Shown one piece after another: positions 1 to 12,600 of a DNA stretch of 64,000 nucleotides. Both the position numbers and the translations under genes were made by a program. Source of the DNA: Phellopilus nigrolimitatus (taxonomy: Eukaryota; Basidiomycota; Agaricomycetes; Hymenochaetales; Hymenochaetaceae). How positions within the stretch are numbered: the first letter of the stretch is position 1; each line of letters begins with the position of its first letter. The notes beneath the pieces were generated by a model, which saw only the letters and a list, made by a program, of their open reading frames with translations, was not told where the DNA came from and ran no database searches. Where the stretch lies: contig JAJOHG010000014.1 in the NCBI GenBank assembly GCA_021029095.1, positions 434,001-498,000 on the forward strand. Reading direction: 5' to 3'.

Positions 1-66
1 GTGCTGTTTCGGAATGATCGATTTCTCCCACTAAACACTCCATTCATATTCTTTTCTTCTTGACAG

Positions 67-576
67 GAGCAACACGACTTCAGCGAGGTGGTGGTGCACC
101 AGGTTATCCACACGATTGAGTTCTGTCTTGGATGCATTTCGCACACGGCGTCGTATCTGCGTCTGTGGGCTTTGTCCCTTGCACATGCGCAGCTGTCGGA
201 GGTCTTGTGGTCGATGACTGTCGGGATCGCACTTGGATGGAGCGGGATCTTTGGGACGATTGGGCTTGTCGTGATCAGCCTCGTGTGGTTCACGTTGACG
301 ATTTTCATCCTGTGTGTGATGGAGGTAGGCGAACTTCTCTCACACCTCATGCCCGAAGCAGCTCGCTTAATGAACGGCGTTGTAGGGCCTGTCTGCATTC
401 TTGCATGCGCTGCGTTTGCACTGGGTTGAAGCAAACAGCAAGCACTACGAAGCAGGCGGATATGTATGTATTCTCTTTCTTTCTTTCAGGTTAGGAGCGA
501 CCCATGACCGATACTGATTGTTGTGTCTGCCACGTTACAGCCCTTCAATCCGCTGAAGTTCTCAGAGGTGGAGTGA
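67..576 (+). CDS. VPH1: V-type proton ATPase subunit a, C-terminal end (partial)
   Basis: This is the 3' end of the membrane subunit a of the vacuolar H+-ATPase, which with the c-ring carries protons across vacuolar and endosomal membranes. The coding part starts after an intron acceptor ending at base 66. The motif [20 protein letters not shown] is the family's most conserved helix and holds the arginine known in yeast to be essential for proton transport. Proposed exons are 67-324, 386-463 and 541-576, separated by introns of 61 and 77 nt. The second exon gives the conserved [16 protein letters not shown] and the last gives [11 protein letters not shown] and the stop. The 5' part lies outside the window; bases 1-66 look intronic. 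The family is very secure; the last intron could use a closer acceptor at 489, but that frame runs into a stop. Confidence 0.93.
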
Positions 577-1405
577 CAAGAACGCTAGGGTAGCTCGTTC
601 GAGTTCTGTGTAGACAGAGAGCGTCTTCGTTACATGTGCAAATGCAAAGGTTCGTTTGTTGTCGACAGCGACAGCATTGCCGAAGAGCGTGTCGGCAATT
701 TGAGTCGTGCGGGGGACTCGCTATCTACCCCGCATTTATAGCGAGAACAGGTACGAGGCTGTCCAAAACGTTTCCGGTAGCCTGATGAGATCTGCTGGCA
801 ACAACACCCGCTTCGGTGGCGCAATGCGTTTGGGGCATGAGGGCTTATCGTCCGTCCACTTCGTTGATTAACGCAAATCGACTTCGGTGAAGACAGGCGG
901 CACCGGGTCGACAAGGTCATGTATCTACTGACCTTATTCAGTTGTTAAGTCTCAAGACCTCGAAGTGTGCGTGGTAACCGGAGAGTGCTGCATCAGCCAC
1001 AGCATCCCGAAAGGGGGTCAATTTGGAACTCCGCTGTTACAGATGGCGTTATATAAACAAGACACCGCCTGGAAAATTTGACCCCACTTTTCACTTTCGC
1101 CCTTGTTAGACGGTCAGTCCCGCCCTCCCGCCGCCGCCGCCGCCCCCGACGTCGTGCTCGTTGTTCTGAACAGCACTGACGATTGATTTGATCCTTCAGG
1201 CTTCGGCCTTTTAGACCGCTTTAAAGTGTCACTTTGTTTCTTGTCTTTGCAGCAAGCTTTACAGACGACATAGACTAAAGTACCTCGTCTACCCTATCTT
1301 CCTCTAAAGGTGCGTGGCCGTCATCGAATTTTTTGTCGACAACGTGGTTACTGACATGCGTTTCTCGCCTGGCGATTATCATCCATCGATTTTCAGATAC
1401 TCGAA
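577..1405. promoter_or_regulatory. Intergenic region and promoter/5' UTR of EF-3
   Basis: No convincing gene is seen between the V-ATPase stop and the EF-3 start. A TATA-like TATATAAA lies at 1050-1057, followed by a C-rich stretch around 1120-1150 and pyrimidine-rich sequence. A probable 5' UTR intron runs from 1310 (gtgcgtgg) to 1396 (ttttcag), placing the acceptor nine bases before the ATG. Leader introns are common in highly expressed fungal translation genes, so this fits EF-3. An antisense frame at 630-920 has no recognisable features and was not called. Confidence 0.5.
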
Positions 1406-4400
1406 ATGCCCGCTGCGACGTCTGTTGCCACTCCTGCTTCCATACCTTCTCCCACTGACCTCAAAGCCGCCATGGCCTCCGACAGCAAAATCGACGTTGC
1501 CTCCCTTTTTGTCTCCGACAAGGCCGCTCGCGATGCTGCGGCAGCCTCGCTCGTTGCGCTTGCCCAAAAAGAAGGCCCCTCGGCTTTTGTCTCCACCGGC
1601 TTCAACGCTGCAGCCATCAAGGCTCTCGCCGACAAAAAGAGCCCTGCCGCTCGTGAGGGAGCGGCGAGCGCTGTTCTTGCCGTCGTGTCTCAGGGTGCAG
1701 TCAAGGCTCTCGAACCGACCTTCGTCGACTCGGGCCTCTACGCTGCGCTCATCGAGGCTTTCGCTGACAAGATGCCTGCCGTCCGGACGGTGGCCGTCGA
1801 TGCGGTGAAGTCATACGTCGCTTCTGTGAACCCCTGGGCGTGCGAGCTCGTACTGCCTGCCCTTCTCCACGAGATCAAAACCGCCGGCAAGTGGCAGATC
1901 AAGACCGGCTCGCTGATCGTTCTCAACCAGCTCGTCGTCAGCGCCCCGACCCAGACTGCCAAGCTCATGCCAGAAATCGTCCCTGTCCTCTCCGATGCGA
2001 TCTGGGACACGAAGGCCGACGTGAAGAAGGCTGCTCGCGATTCGCTTACTAAGGCTACTGCATTGGTTTCCAACAAGGACATCGAACGCTTTATTCCGGC
2101 CCTTATATCTGCTTTAATCAACCCGGTTGAGGAGGTGCCCAGCACCATTCAGCTCCTCTCCTCCACTACATTCGTTTCCGAAGTAGACTCCCCTACTCTC
2201 TCTCTTATGGTTCCTCTTCTTTCTCGAGGTCTCTCTGAGAAGCTCACTGCTACGAAGCGCAAGGTCGCTGTGTAAGCCCCGTATTCCTCGTATTCCCCTA
2301 TTTGTCAAGACTAACCTTATTCTATATTAGCATCGTTGACAACATGGCCAAACTCGTCGACTCTGCCACGACCGTCAGGCCTTTCCTCCCGAAACTCCTT
2401 CCGGGACTTATCAAAATTAAGGACACTATCGGTGACCCAGAGGCTCGTGGAGTCGTTGAGAAAGCGATTAACACACTTCGTCAGGTCGGTGAGGTCCCGA
2501 CGGGCGATGGAACGAATTTGCCGCCACTCAAGAAAGCGGAGTCGGCTACTCTATCGGGCTCCCTTATCGCTGTCTACAAGAAGGCTGGTGCGTCGCCCGT
2601 CCCGTCTGCTTCCGATGTCGTTGTCAAGTACGTCGGTAGCCTTGCTGCGGCTCTTGTCAACCTCAAGGAGTTTGACAACGGCGAATGGCAGTCACTTTCC
2701 CCGTACCTCGCGTTCGTTACGTCATCCCCCGAGCCCGCAAACATTGCTGCAGAGTTCATGGTTCGCTCGTCGACTGAAGAAAACGAGGTGGAAGATGCTG
2801 ATGAAGAGGAGGAAGAGGGTGAGGACCTTTGCGATTGCACATTCTCCCTTGCGTACGGTGCGAAGATTCTGCTCAACACCGCAACGCTTCGCCTTAAGCG
2901 TGGCCACCGCTACGGTCTTTGCGGTAAGAACGGTACCGGCAAGTCGACACTCATGCGCGCGATCACGAATGGCCAAGTCGAGGGCTTCCCGTCTCCTGAC
3001 GAGGTCCGCACATTCTACGTGGAGCACGATATCGATGGCAGCGAGGCCGACACGTCCGTTCTTCAATTCATTCGTTCGGACAAGCGTATTCAGGCGGACG
3101 AGACTGAGGTCATTGAGACTCTTGCTTCCGTCGGCTTTTCAGACGAGAGGCAGGCGCATGCAATTGGCAGCCTGTCTGGTGGTTGGAAGATGAAGCTCGC
3201 GCTTGCCCGTGCGATGCTTTTCAAGGCCGACATTCTCCTGCTCGATGAGCCGACTAACCATCTCGACGTCATCAACGTCGCGTGGCTCGAGGCCTACCTT
3301 ACCGGTCTCAAGACCTGCACGTCCATCATCGTTTCGCACGACTCCAGCTTCCTTAACAACACGATCACTGATGTCCTTCACCTGAACCGCTTCAAGCTGA
3401 GGCGCTACAGGGGCAACCTTGAGGCGTTCGTCAAGGTTGTGCCAGAGGCCAAGTCATACTATACGCTCGAGGCGGCCGAGGACTACAGGTTCAAGCTCCC
3501 CGACCCGCCTCTTCTTGAGGGTGTCAAGACGAAGGAGAAGTCTCTCCTCAAGATGCGCAAGGTCGGTTTCCAGTACCCCGGTACAGCCGTCCAACAGCTC
3601 CAGGAAATCACGCTCCAAGTTTCACTCTCGTCTCGTGTTGCCGTCCTTGGTCCTAACGGTTCCGGTAAGTCGACGCTCGTTAAGCTGCTTGTCGGCGACA
3701 GTGAGCCGAACAAGGGTGGTGAGATCTGGAAGCACCCGAATCTGGTCATCGGTTACGTTGCGCAGCACGCCTTCCACCACATCGACAACCACCTTGACAA
3801 GACGCCGCTTGAGTACATGCTATGGCGTTACCAGACGGGTGAGGACTTGGAAGAGATGACGAAGGCGAACCGTCAGATCTCGGAGGAGGAGATGCAGAAG
3901 ATGAAGGACGGCGCGCTGATCGTCATCGAGGGCCAGAAGCGTCTGATTGACGAGATCGTTGCGCGCAAAAAGCTCAAGCAGTCGTACGAGTATGAGGTCT
4001 CGTTCAAGGCCCTTTCGTCTTCGGAGAACATCTGGTTACCTCGTGACGACCTCATCAAACGTGGGTTCGAGAAGAAAGTCATCGAGATTGACACTCGCGA
4101 GGCGCAGCGCCTCGGTCTTCTCCGCCCGCTTGTTCGTCGCGAGATTGAGAAGCACTTTGCTGACTTCGGTCTCGAGGCCGAGTTCGTGTCGCACAACACG
4201 ATGCGGGGTCTTTCCGGCGGTCAGAAGGTGAAGATCGTGCTCGGTGCTGCGACATGGCGCCGGCCGCACGTCATCTGCCTCGACGAGCCGACGAACTACC
4301 TCGACCGCGAGTCGCTCGCTGCGCTCATTGAGGCTCTCAAGGTGTTCGAGGGTGGTGTGCTCATTATCACGCACAACCGTGACTTCTCTGAGTCTATTTG

Positions 4401-4707
4401 CAAGGAGTATGTCTACTTTTCGTCTGTCATCTGATTATGACTAACTTGTCTTGCTTACTTCAGAGTCTGGGCGATGCGCGATGGCCGTCTCGAGGCGTCC
4501 GGTCACAACTGGGTAGAGGGCCAGGGCTCCGGTGCTCGTATCGACAAGGACAAGGGCGAGGACGAGGACCAGTACGACGCGATGGGGAACAAGATCGAGG
4601 TCAAGAAGCAGAAGAAGATCACGTCGGCGGACGCACGCAAGCTCAAGAAGGAGCGGATGGCGCGCAAGAAGCGCGGCGAGGACGTCGACGATCTCGACGA
4701 CCTGTAA
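1406..4707 (+). CDS. TEF3: Translation elongation factor 3 (ABC-F ATPase)
   Basis: Fungal-specific EF-3 hydrolyses ATP on the ribosome and helps release E-site tRNA and deliver aminoacyl-tRNA with EF-1A. Exons are 1406-2271, 2331-4406 and 4464-4707, giving about 1061 residues, close to the usual 1040-1055. HEAT repeats fill the first 300 residues, followed by a linker bundle with an acidic run (EEEEEGED). ABC domain 1 has Walker [10 protein letters not shown] near residue 487, signature [12 protein letters not shown] and Walker [15 protein letters not shown] domain 2 has GPNGSGKST near 728, the chromodomain-like insertion that marks EF-3, signature [12 protein letters not shown] near 915 and [10 protein letters not shown]. 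The C-terminus is a lysine-rich tail ([20 protein letters not shown]), as expected for ribosome and EF-1A binding. Both intron junctions keep conserved sequence in frame. Identification is secure. Confidence 0.97.
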
Positions 4708-4997
4708 GTCGGTCATCTATCGCGCGGGCGCGAGCTCGCTGGGGATTGTTGTAGGAATGGTCGCCGTTGTTCATCGTGTTCTATTTCTTGTGCCTTTAAT
4801 ATCTCTACGTGTATATGCGTGTTCTTGGAGCCCGCTGTACTGTCTACATTTGACATTAATACTATCGCACCTCGGACTAGGGGGATTCTGTTTTGTTTCT
4901 TCAAACTTCGGTAATCTTAAATATCAATGAGGATGACTCCGGAGAATGCCGATCCGGGCTGAAACCATTTTTCCTTTTCCTTGACTGTACATATACC

Positions 4998-5324
4998 ATG
5001 TCTGCCAATACTTTGTCTCCCGATTATTCCTCTAACATCTATTTAGCCGTGTCTGTCAAATCTTCGTCCGTCTATTCGAGCACGCCGATCTCACTCGGCC
5101 CCTATCCCTTCGTATCAGACGTGGGAGTCGTGGGCGAGCTGCCTAACGTGAAGCTCCTCAGCATCCCCAAGGACGAGTGGCAAGGCACCGGGGAGGATAT
5201 CCTCGATGTATTGAGAAGCGACAAAGAGAATGTGCTTCGCGTGGACGTCCAGAAGCCGAGAGTGAGGACGAAGCGCGGGGATCCTGGACGCGATGAGGGC
5301 GATCCGGGTCATGACGAGCTCTGA
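4998..5324 (+). CDS. Small protein of unknown function ending in HDEL
   Basis: A 108-codon frame starts at ATG 4998, 290 bases after EF-3. It begins MSANTLSPDYSSNIYLAVSV, has a centre rich in branched residues (GVVGELPNVKLLSIPKDEW, then GEDILDVLR), and ends in a basic then acidic tail finishing GHDEL. I do not recognise a named domain; the pattern resembles small uncharacterised proteins I associate with Agaricomycetes, but I cannot confirm that. HDEL at the extreme C-terminus is the yeast-type ER retrieval signal, but no signal peptide is visible, so it may be chance. Just past the stop, the +1 frame stays open to 5363 (DHDDSSYGRRSER), and a splice-donor-like gtaggt sits at about 5361, so the true 3' end could differ. 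Confidence 0.5.
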   Translation: MSANTLSPDYSSNIYLAVSVKSSSVYSSTPISLGPYPFVSDVGVVGELPNVKLLSIPKDEWQGTGEDILDVLRSDKENVLRVDVQKPRVRTKRGDPGRDEGDPGHDEL

Positions 5325-5500
5325 TCATGATGACTCGAGCTACGGGAGACGCAGCGAGCGGTAGGTACTTTTTTGCTTCTGATGAATGCCGGTAGGCTTC
5401 CGTGCATGTCTGAAGTTGATGGAGTGCTCTCTTTTGCAGATCTGACGTACGTGCATTGGTGCGCAATTTGGTCGATCTTCTGAAACAAACTCGTTGTATA

Positions 5501-5778
5501 CAGGTGGCGCCAAAAAGTGTTGACGCACCCCCAAAAAAGGAAAGCGATTCGCATCCGCCATCCTGGGCACTTTTTCTCCCTAGTTCCTTCGTATATACAG
5601 CATGTTTGCTTGCTATATGCATGAAACAGCTTTTCCGGTGCTCAAGCATTTTTTGTGGATGTATCTAGCGTGTGTAACTGGACGAGACAGCCAAGCGACA
5701 GCGTGATGCGCGTCTCACAGGCAGATGTGAATCACCTTCCTTTTTTGGGGGTGCGTCAACACTTTTTGGCGCCACCTG
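5501..5778. mobile_element. MITE with 50-bp terminal inverted repeats and TA target duplication
   Basis: The left end 5501-5550 (starting CAGGTGGCGCCAAAAAGTG) matches the reverse complement of 5729-5778 at 48 of 50 positions. The element is 278 bp and is flanked on each side by TA (5499-5500 and 5779-5780), the target duplication of Tc1/mariner-type transposons. The interior of about 178 bp has no transposase-like frame, so it is non-autonomous. The near-identity of the arms suggests a fairly recent insertion. A second element with the same end pattern lies at 56266-56526. Confidence 0.88.
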
Positions 5779-5784
5779 TATATG

Positions 5785-6679
5785 CGGACCCCAACTTGCA
5801 ACGTCTGTGGTTCTCCTTGTCGTAACCGAGTGTGGAGGTCCCGATCTGTAATGCTCAGAGTAAGGCTGAAGCAGACCTGATGTGTTCGTGAAGTGGCCTA
5901 CCTCCAGCGAAACGCTTCGCCCGAGCTAGTCAAATTTACCCTCGCGAATAAGTTGCGGATCATCGTCGACAACAAGCACGGCATCCATGACACAACTCGG
6001 AGCGGGTGTCCTTGCACTGTAGCTGAAGACTTCCTAGGTATCAGTCACTCCGCCTGATGAACAAACTTTGCAAAAAGACAATATAAACGCATAGATACCG
6101 CTAGAAACTTCAAAGTATGGACCGACAAGAGTACTTTTCAACAGTTGTCAGGTTTCCCAGTGAACGCGGATATGCTACTTCTAAGGCTCCTGCTCTCGAC
6201 AAAGCATTTATATTGTTAATTCTTTGTTAGGATCTGTGACTGGGCAGATCGTCTGGAAGCACGATGACCAGAAGAGTTGCAAAATAATCAAATAAGCACC
6301 CAAATGCTCGCGAGCATCCGCACATTGACGCCCGCGTTTAACCCCAATCCCGAGTATTGGATTTTCTGTGTAGTCACAAGTTGATTTTATTTACATGTAC
6401 ACAAAGTCAACATCGAAGTCTAGCAATACAATACCAATATTCCTGCTCTCGGTATGCGTGAAGTATTCTGTTAGCAAAGGAAGATCGATCTGTCCATGAA
6501 TCATGCGAGAAAGAAGAAAGAGAGGGATGTGTCGAGAAAATAGCTTATTCCGTGAGATATGGATATCTAATGATGGACAGAAAATGGGGGGTATGTATGG
6601 AAAAAGAAAAAGTATGATAGATAACTTGACCTCAATAGATAGCTCGATTTTAGGTCACTGGAATGCACGAAGAAAGGCG
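5785..6679. other. Intergenic, no gene seen
   Basis: About 900 bases between the MITE and the 3' end of the intersectin gene. It is AT-richer than the coding regions. I see no frame with recognisable motifs, no tRNA-like fold and no obvious repeat. It should contain the 3' UTR of the minus-strand intersectin gene. Confidence 0.4.
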
Positions 6680-9600
6680 TCAGCGTCGCTGGATCATAGA
6701 GTCCCGTGCCGCCCGACGCTCGACGTCGCGTGCTCGGCGGGTCGCGCTGGTGATCGCCTTCCTCCATACCGCGCAGTCTTTCGGCGAGTTCGTTTTGAAG
6801 GCCATGGCCTCGCCGCCGCGAGGGTAGGCGAAGACCAGTTGGAAGCCAAGCTCGTCTGAGAAACTGGGCGTGAGATCCGAAATCCGTCATTGGCAAACCA
6901 GAGCCGCATACCTTTTCCGGGAAGCTCCTTGGCTTCGACTTGATTGAGCTGAATAGGCTAGGTCACGACGGAAGGCATTGAGCGTCCGTTCAAGTTGTCG
7001 TTGACCCTCTCGTCAAAGAGGCTTACCATTTTATACAGACGGCTGACTCTGTCGTCCGTCAGGATGAGCATGTCGTTGCACAAGAACGCACGGAGTTTCC
7101 GCCCGCTTTTGTACTTCATCAACGAGCCCTCTTTCAGCAGTTTTCGCGGGCCCATGTAGCCCGTGCTCTTGGCGAGGTCAAGCCGGCTGCCATCGCATAG
7201 TCGTCAGAGCGACGAAACATTAAGGCGTGATAGAAGGTACGCACCCTTGTCCAACATAAAGATTCCTAGAGACGGCTTCGAGTCGTGCTCGGCCCTCCTG
7301 CTCGCGGATAGCCTCGTTGATGTAGTTCAGGACACGTTCGACAGAGGCGAGCGCCGAGTTGATCTGCTTTCGGTCTGCCTCGACCTCAGAGTGGTTGAGG
7401 ATCTAGATGAAAAAATGCTGAATGTAGATAAACACCAACTAAGGGCTAGCTTCGCACCTGCTTCATGAGAAGCGGATACCGAGTGATACGTTGCACTAGA
7501 TAATGGTCGAATTCAGAATGACAGAATGCTGAAGATAGAATTTCGTACTCGGTGCGAGTAGGTAACTCGAGAGGTCCAGGTTTCGAACGCTTGGATCTTC
7601 GCGAAGCCGCTGCACAATTTATCAGATCAGTTTCAACAAAGTTACCGGACAGCGAACAGACCTGGAGGTGTGCTGCGACCTCCGGTCTCCTTTCACGGAT
7701 AGACTGAAGAATTTTGATGGCATTGGCCTGATTGATACAATAATCCTGAAAGGAATGAGGTGTGAGTTAGACCGAAGACCTACTACAAAATAGTTCACTT
7801 ACCGCATAGACGCCCATGCTGACCATATGTCTGTCTAGCAGATCGCCGATACTGTCAATGTACAAGCGGCATTCCTTCTGGCGCTCCTCGAGTGAGCTCA
7901 AGAAAGTCTATATTGCGGTGAGTCTATGAAATTGAGCAAATGCAGAGAACCCAACATACAGTGTTAACGAGAAGTAGGTCTTCGATGTTCGCGAATACGA
8001 CCGTGACTTCCTTTTCGTCTAGCAGGGATAGCATGCTCCCGTAGAATACCTGATCGCGAGAACGCACATCAGGACAACGTTCCATCTCCAAGCAGGCGCG
8101 CTTACTTCTACTATGAGTTGTAGGTCCCGCACGTAGGCAGCCTCCGTATTGATCACTTCGAAGATGGCCTGTTATCCGTAGTTTAGAAAGGGTGATTGGG
8201 ATAGCCACTTTGAAACTTACTTCCTGACGTTTTCGCTCTAGGGGTGGGATTCCCTCGAGGGCGTCTCTTCCGAGCAGGCTCGCCCATGACTGTTCGCATT
8301 TGGTTAATAAGAACATCTGGTCGGAGAAGTCGATTCCGAGTACGCTTAAGGACTTACCGAGCCGAAAGCGGGGCTGCCTTCGCGCGCCGGGGCGTCCATA
8401 GAGCTGCCCGTGTTCATTATAGGGCTCGATATTTGTAAGCGCGGCCTCTCTGGTTCATGCACGGGTGTCTTGCTTCGCGAGAGGAAGTTGAAAATGTTTG
8501 AGTGGCTCCGGCCCTCGCCCTCCTTTGACGGTGCCCCTTCCTTTGACGGTACACTTTCCTTTGACGGTGTCGCCGAAAGCGACGGGGGTAGGCCTGGCGA
8601 CGGGGGTCCGGTGTCGATAGACGACATGGACAGCCGGTAGTTCTTCGAGTGGCGGTACGCCTCGTAACGCTCGAACGCGTCGTCGACGTGCAGCACCGAG
8701 CTGCGCGCCCCGGGCGCGTCCTGCTCAAAGGACACAGACTCTGCGAGCGAGGCACGGTTCGGTGTCTGCGGAGGCGTGCGCCGCCGGCGCGTGGACCTCC
8801 GGCGCGCGGGCCGTTGTGGGGGCGGCGCGTCGTCCGCGTCGTCCGCGTCCACTTTCTTTGCCAGGAGGCCCGCCGCCTCCAGCACGCGTTGGCGCTCGAG
8901 TTCGCGCGCCTGGTGTTCTCGCCTCTTGTCGTCTTCGTCGCGCGCGGGACCAGACTGTATCGCGTCTTCCGTTTGCGACTCGGAGTCGGATTCAAAGGAA
9001 TGATACTCTTCGCCGCTTGAGCCATCGTCGTCTGAACTGTCGTGCAGATCGATAGGCATGCGCATGCGTGAAGGTGAGTCGGAGTCTATCCGCCGGCGGA
9101 CTGGAGTTGATGGTATTGCCGATGCCGTCGTGTTCTCTGGCGCACCTTCTTTACTATCTAGAGATCTAGGGCCGCCTCCACCTTTACGTGCACCTCCACC
9201 TTTACGTGCAATTCAAAAAAGCATGGTAGATTGATTATAGATTTCATCATTGTGTGGTGTGTTCATATACATGCAAAAAAGAACGCAGAAGAAAGACTTT
9301 AGTCTATTGCCACCGTCATAAGCAGAAAAGGAAGGACTCAAGAAAAATAGTATTGAGTCTAAAATTAACGTGACGACACTAACCCTCAATGACTTCCAGG
9401 TAAGACGCGGGCACGATGAATATAACCCCTCCTTGCTCTGTTTTCCACCAATCTGCCTCGCTGCGGTCGACAATAGGAATTACATCGCCTTCGACGAACG
9501 GAAGCTCGTCGGCATTTCCGCCGGAATACGAATAGAGAGCTTTTGCTTTGACTGCGGAAACAAACATTTCAGTAAGGAAGATAAGCAGTAAGATGATGAT

Positions 9601-12600
9601 GGTACCATTTTCCAACTCCTGCACATACGTGCTCGGGAAGAAGCCAGACTTCCCGTCCCTCGCCGTCACACCATACCACCAAGCGCCACCAGATTTCGAC
9701 GGGTTGGCTATAAGGATGACGTTTTCTGCAAAAGCTACACGAACAAGTTGAGACTCCAGAACGCTAGGCGGCAAGCATCTGAATAAAAAACTCACAAAGA
9801 TCCTCCGGCCTTTGCCCTTCATACGCATATAACGTGCGAACTCGGTATTCTAGACGAAAAGGAGTTTAGACCCGTTCCACAAATTTGAATTAGAGGAAAC
9901 GCCGTTGATTACCTTTAAACTTATCGACGTCCTCCAGTGGATCGGCCGACTCCTCTGCCGGCGCTTCCTCGACATGGATGTCAGGAACAGCGGATCGCAC
10001 CGGCTCCTCCTCTTCCCTCTCTTCAATCGTGGCCGGGAGAGGCGAGACGGCACCCTGGTCCGCCGCCAGACCAGCATACCAGTCCACAGACTGCCTATAG
10101 TTCGAGCGGCTGTCCGTCTCTTCGGGCGCATGGCTCAGGGGCACAGGCTCGGGCCTTGGCGCGGGCGGGGACGCAGGCCTCGGCGCTGCGTTGATGTGCG
10201 GCGGAGGTGCAGTATCGCCGAGCACCTGCCCCGCGACGGGCGCGGAACTGCGGTCGTTCGTCACCGTCTTTTTCAGCCGCGCGCCAGCGGTGATCGAGCT
10301 CAGCAGCGCGCTGCGGCCGGCCGCGGGGGCAAGCAACTGGGGCAGCGAATGGCGGGGGCGGGGCCATGGGCGCGGCCGGTGCTGGAGGCGGCGGTGGTGG
10401 GGAGAACGCCGTCGGCGTCACAGGTGCCGTTACGGATCCCTGCGGCATGGGAGGCGGCGCCGGCGGAGCGGGAGCCGGGGGTGCTGAGCGCGGGGCGGGC
10501 GTCTGCGGCTGTGAGACCGGGCCCGAGCTCGCGGCGGACTGTGGGCGTGCGATGGACCCGCCGAAAAGCTGCTCCGCGAGCTTGTTGCGCGCATTGCGCG
10601 ACGACGTGATCTCGTCATCGCTGCTCTCGTCTGCCTCGAGCTCGTTCGCGTCGCCCCAGTCGTCGTCGTCCTCCGGCGGCGCGGTGTGGTACGCCGTCTT
10701 GACTGCCGGCGGGGCGGGGCTCTGCGAGGTTGGCGGCGCCGAAGCGGCAAGCGGCGGCTGGGGCGGCCTGAAGAAAGGATTAGTGCCCCCGGCGCCGCTG
10801 CTCGACGGTGTCGAGGGAGCTGCTGCTGCCACACTGCCCTGACCCATGAACTTGCTAAATGGATTCGTGCTGGCCTTTTCACTCGGCGTCGGCGCCAGTG
10901 GAGACTCCAGGCTCGGCGGAGCAAAGGCTGGTGGGGCCGGCGGAGCTGGGGGCGGAGGCGGGGCCGGCGGAGGGGCTGTCTGCATTTGCGCAATCTCAGG
11001 AGCGAGCGGCGTGCTCGGCGTCGAGTTCTGCTTCTCCGCCGCGGCGAGGAAGTCCTTTCGACGATTCTGGTACTCTTCCTCCGCACGCCGCGCCTCGGCT
11101 TCCTCCTCCTCGAGCTGGCGAAGGCGCGCCGCGCGTGCTTCGCGCTGCTTCATGAGTCGCTCCTCGCGCTCGCGCAGCATCTCCTCTTCGGGGTCGACTT
11201 CGGGCGCAGCTGGCGCTGGCGGGGCAGCGCGCACAGCGATTGGAGCCGGGGGAGCGGGCGGCGGGGCTGGGGCCGGAGAAGAGACCGGTACACGGGGTGC
11301 CTGCTGGCCTCTCTTCACTGGTGGCGGGGGCGCCGGCGCGCGCTTATGCACAGGAGGGGGCGGAGGTCTCGCTGCAGCAGGTGCTGGAGTAGGCGTTGGA
11401 GCTGCAGGAGCCGCGGGAGCGGGCGTTACCGCACGTCCTCCCTTCAGGGCGCGCTCGCCCTCGAGCCTTTCCGATCTCGCCCGCTCGCGCTCCGCCGCGT
11501 CCTTCTCCGCCTGGAGCGCCTTCGCTTCCGCCTCCTTCTTCTCCCGCGCGAGGCGGTCTTCTACCGTCGTGTCTACCGCAGGCGACCCGGCCGCCGCCAC
11601 GCCCTCGCCGCCGTCAACGGGCGCGGGGGTGACGACGCCGAGTGCGCGCATGCGCTCCTGCAGCCGGCGCTGCGCCTGCTCGCGGATGTACGCCGCGCGC
11701 TCCTCACCGGACATGCTCTTGACGTTCGGCGCAGGCGATGCGGGCGGCCGCGGCGGCGCGGGGGCCGAAATGGTGATCGTCGATGCGGGTGCGGGTGGTG
11801 GAGGTGGCGGCGGCGAACGCGCTGCTGCAACTGCAGGCGGGCTACGCGGTCTGTCTCGACCATATTCCCTGTCCCTGCCATAATCCCGGCCGCGGTCGTA
11901 ATCCCGAGCTCCGTCACGGGCTCCGTCTCTGTCCCTGTCCCTGTCGCGATCGAATGTGCCCCGCGTGTACCCGCCTTCATCGCGGTCGCGGTCGCGGTCT
12001 CGGTCTCTGTCATAGCCATAGTCGCGATCGCGATCGCGGTCGTACCCTCGGTCATCGTACCGGCCGAAGCGCTCGTTGCGCCTGTCCCTATCGCGGTTCC
12101 ACTCTCGCTTTTCACGCTCACGGCGGCGCTCGCGCTCCTCCTGCTTCTTCTGCACGTCGGGGATGCGCTCGTGCATAAGATGCAGCAGGTCACGCTCCAG
12201 CTTGCGGCGTTCCTCGTCTTTCGCGGTGCTGCGCGGGCCGCGCGCGACGTACTCGAGGTCCTCCTGGATGCGCTTCACGCGGTAGCGCAGATCATCCATC
12301 TCGCGCTCGAGCTCCTCGTCCTCGCGCGTCCGGCCCGCACCCTCCGCCGCGCTGCGCTCGAGCAGCTCGGCCGAGTGTTCGAGCTGGCGGCGCATGCTCT
12401 CGAGGTCCTCGCCGGGCGACTCCGTCCCCGTGCGCACGTTCCGCCTGTCAATGTGCCGAGCCCGGCTCTGGTAGTACGCGCCCGGCTCACCATCTTCCGT
12501 GTGTTTGTATACCGTCGCGTCTTTGCGCCCGCCCGCGCCAGGCGCCGCGGAATCGTTAAACGAACGCACCTTTCCACGGGAAATGGCGTCGCTGCTCGCC

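Noticed and set aside
630..920. Minus-strand open frame upstream of EF-3
   Set aside because: No motif; composition fits chance in the promoter region.
11880..12060. Apparent GC-rich satellite
   Set aside because: It is coding: imperfect RD-dipeptide codons of the intersectin gene.
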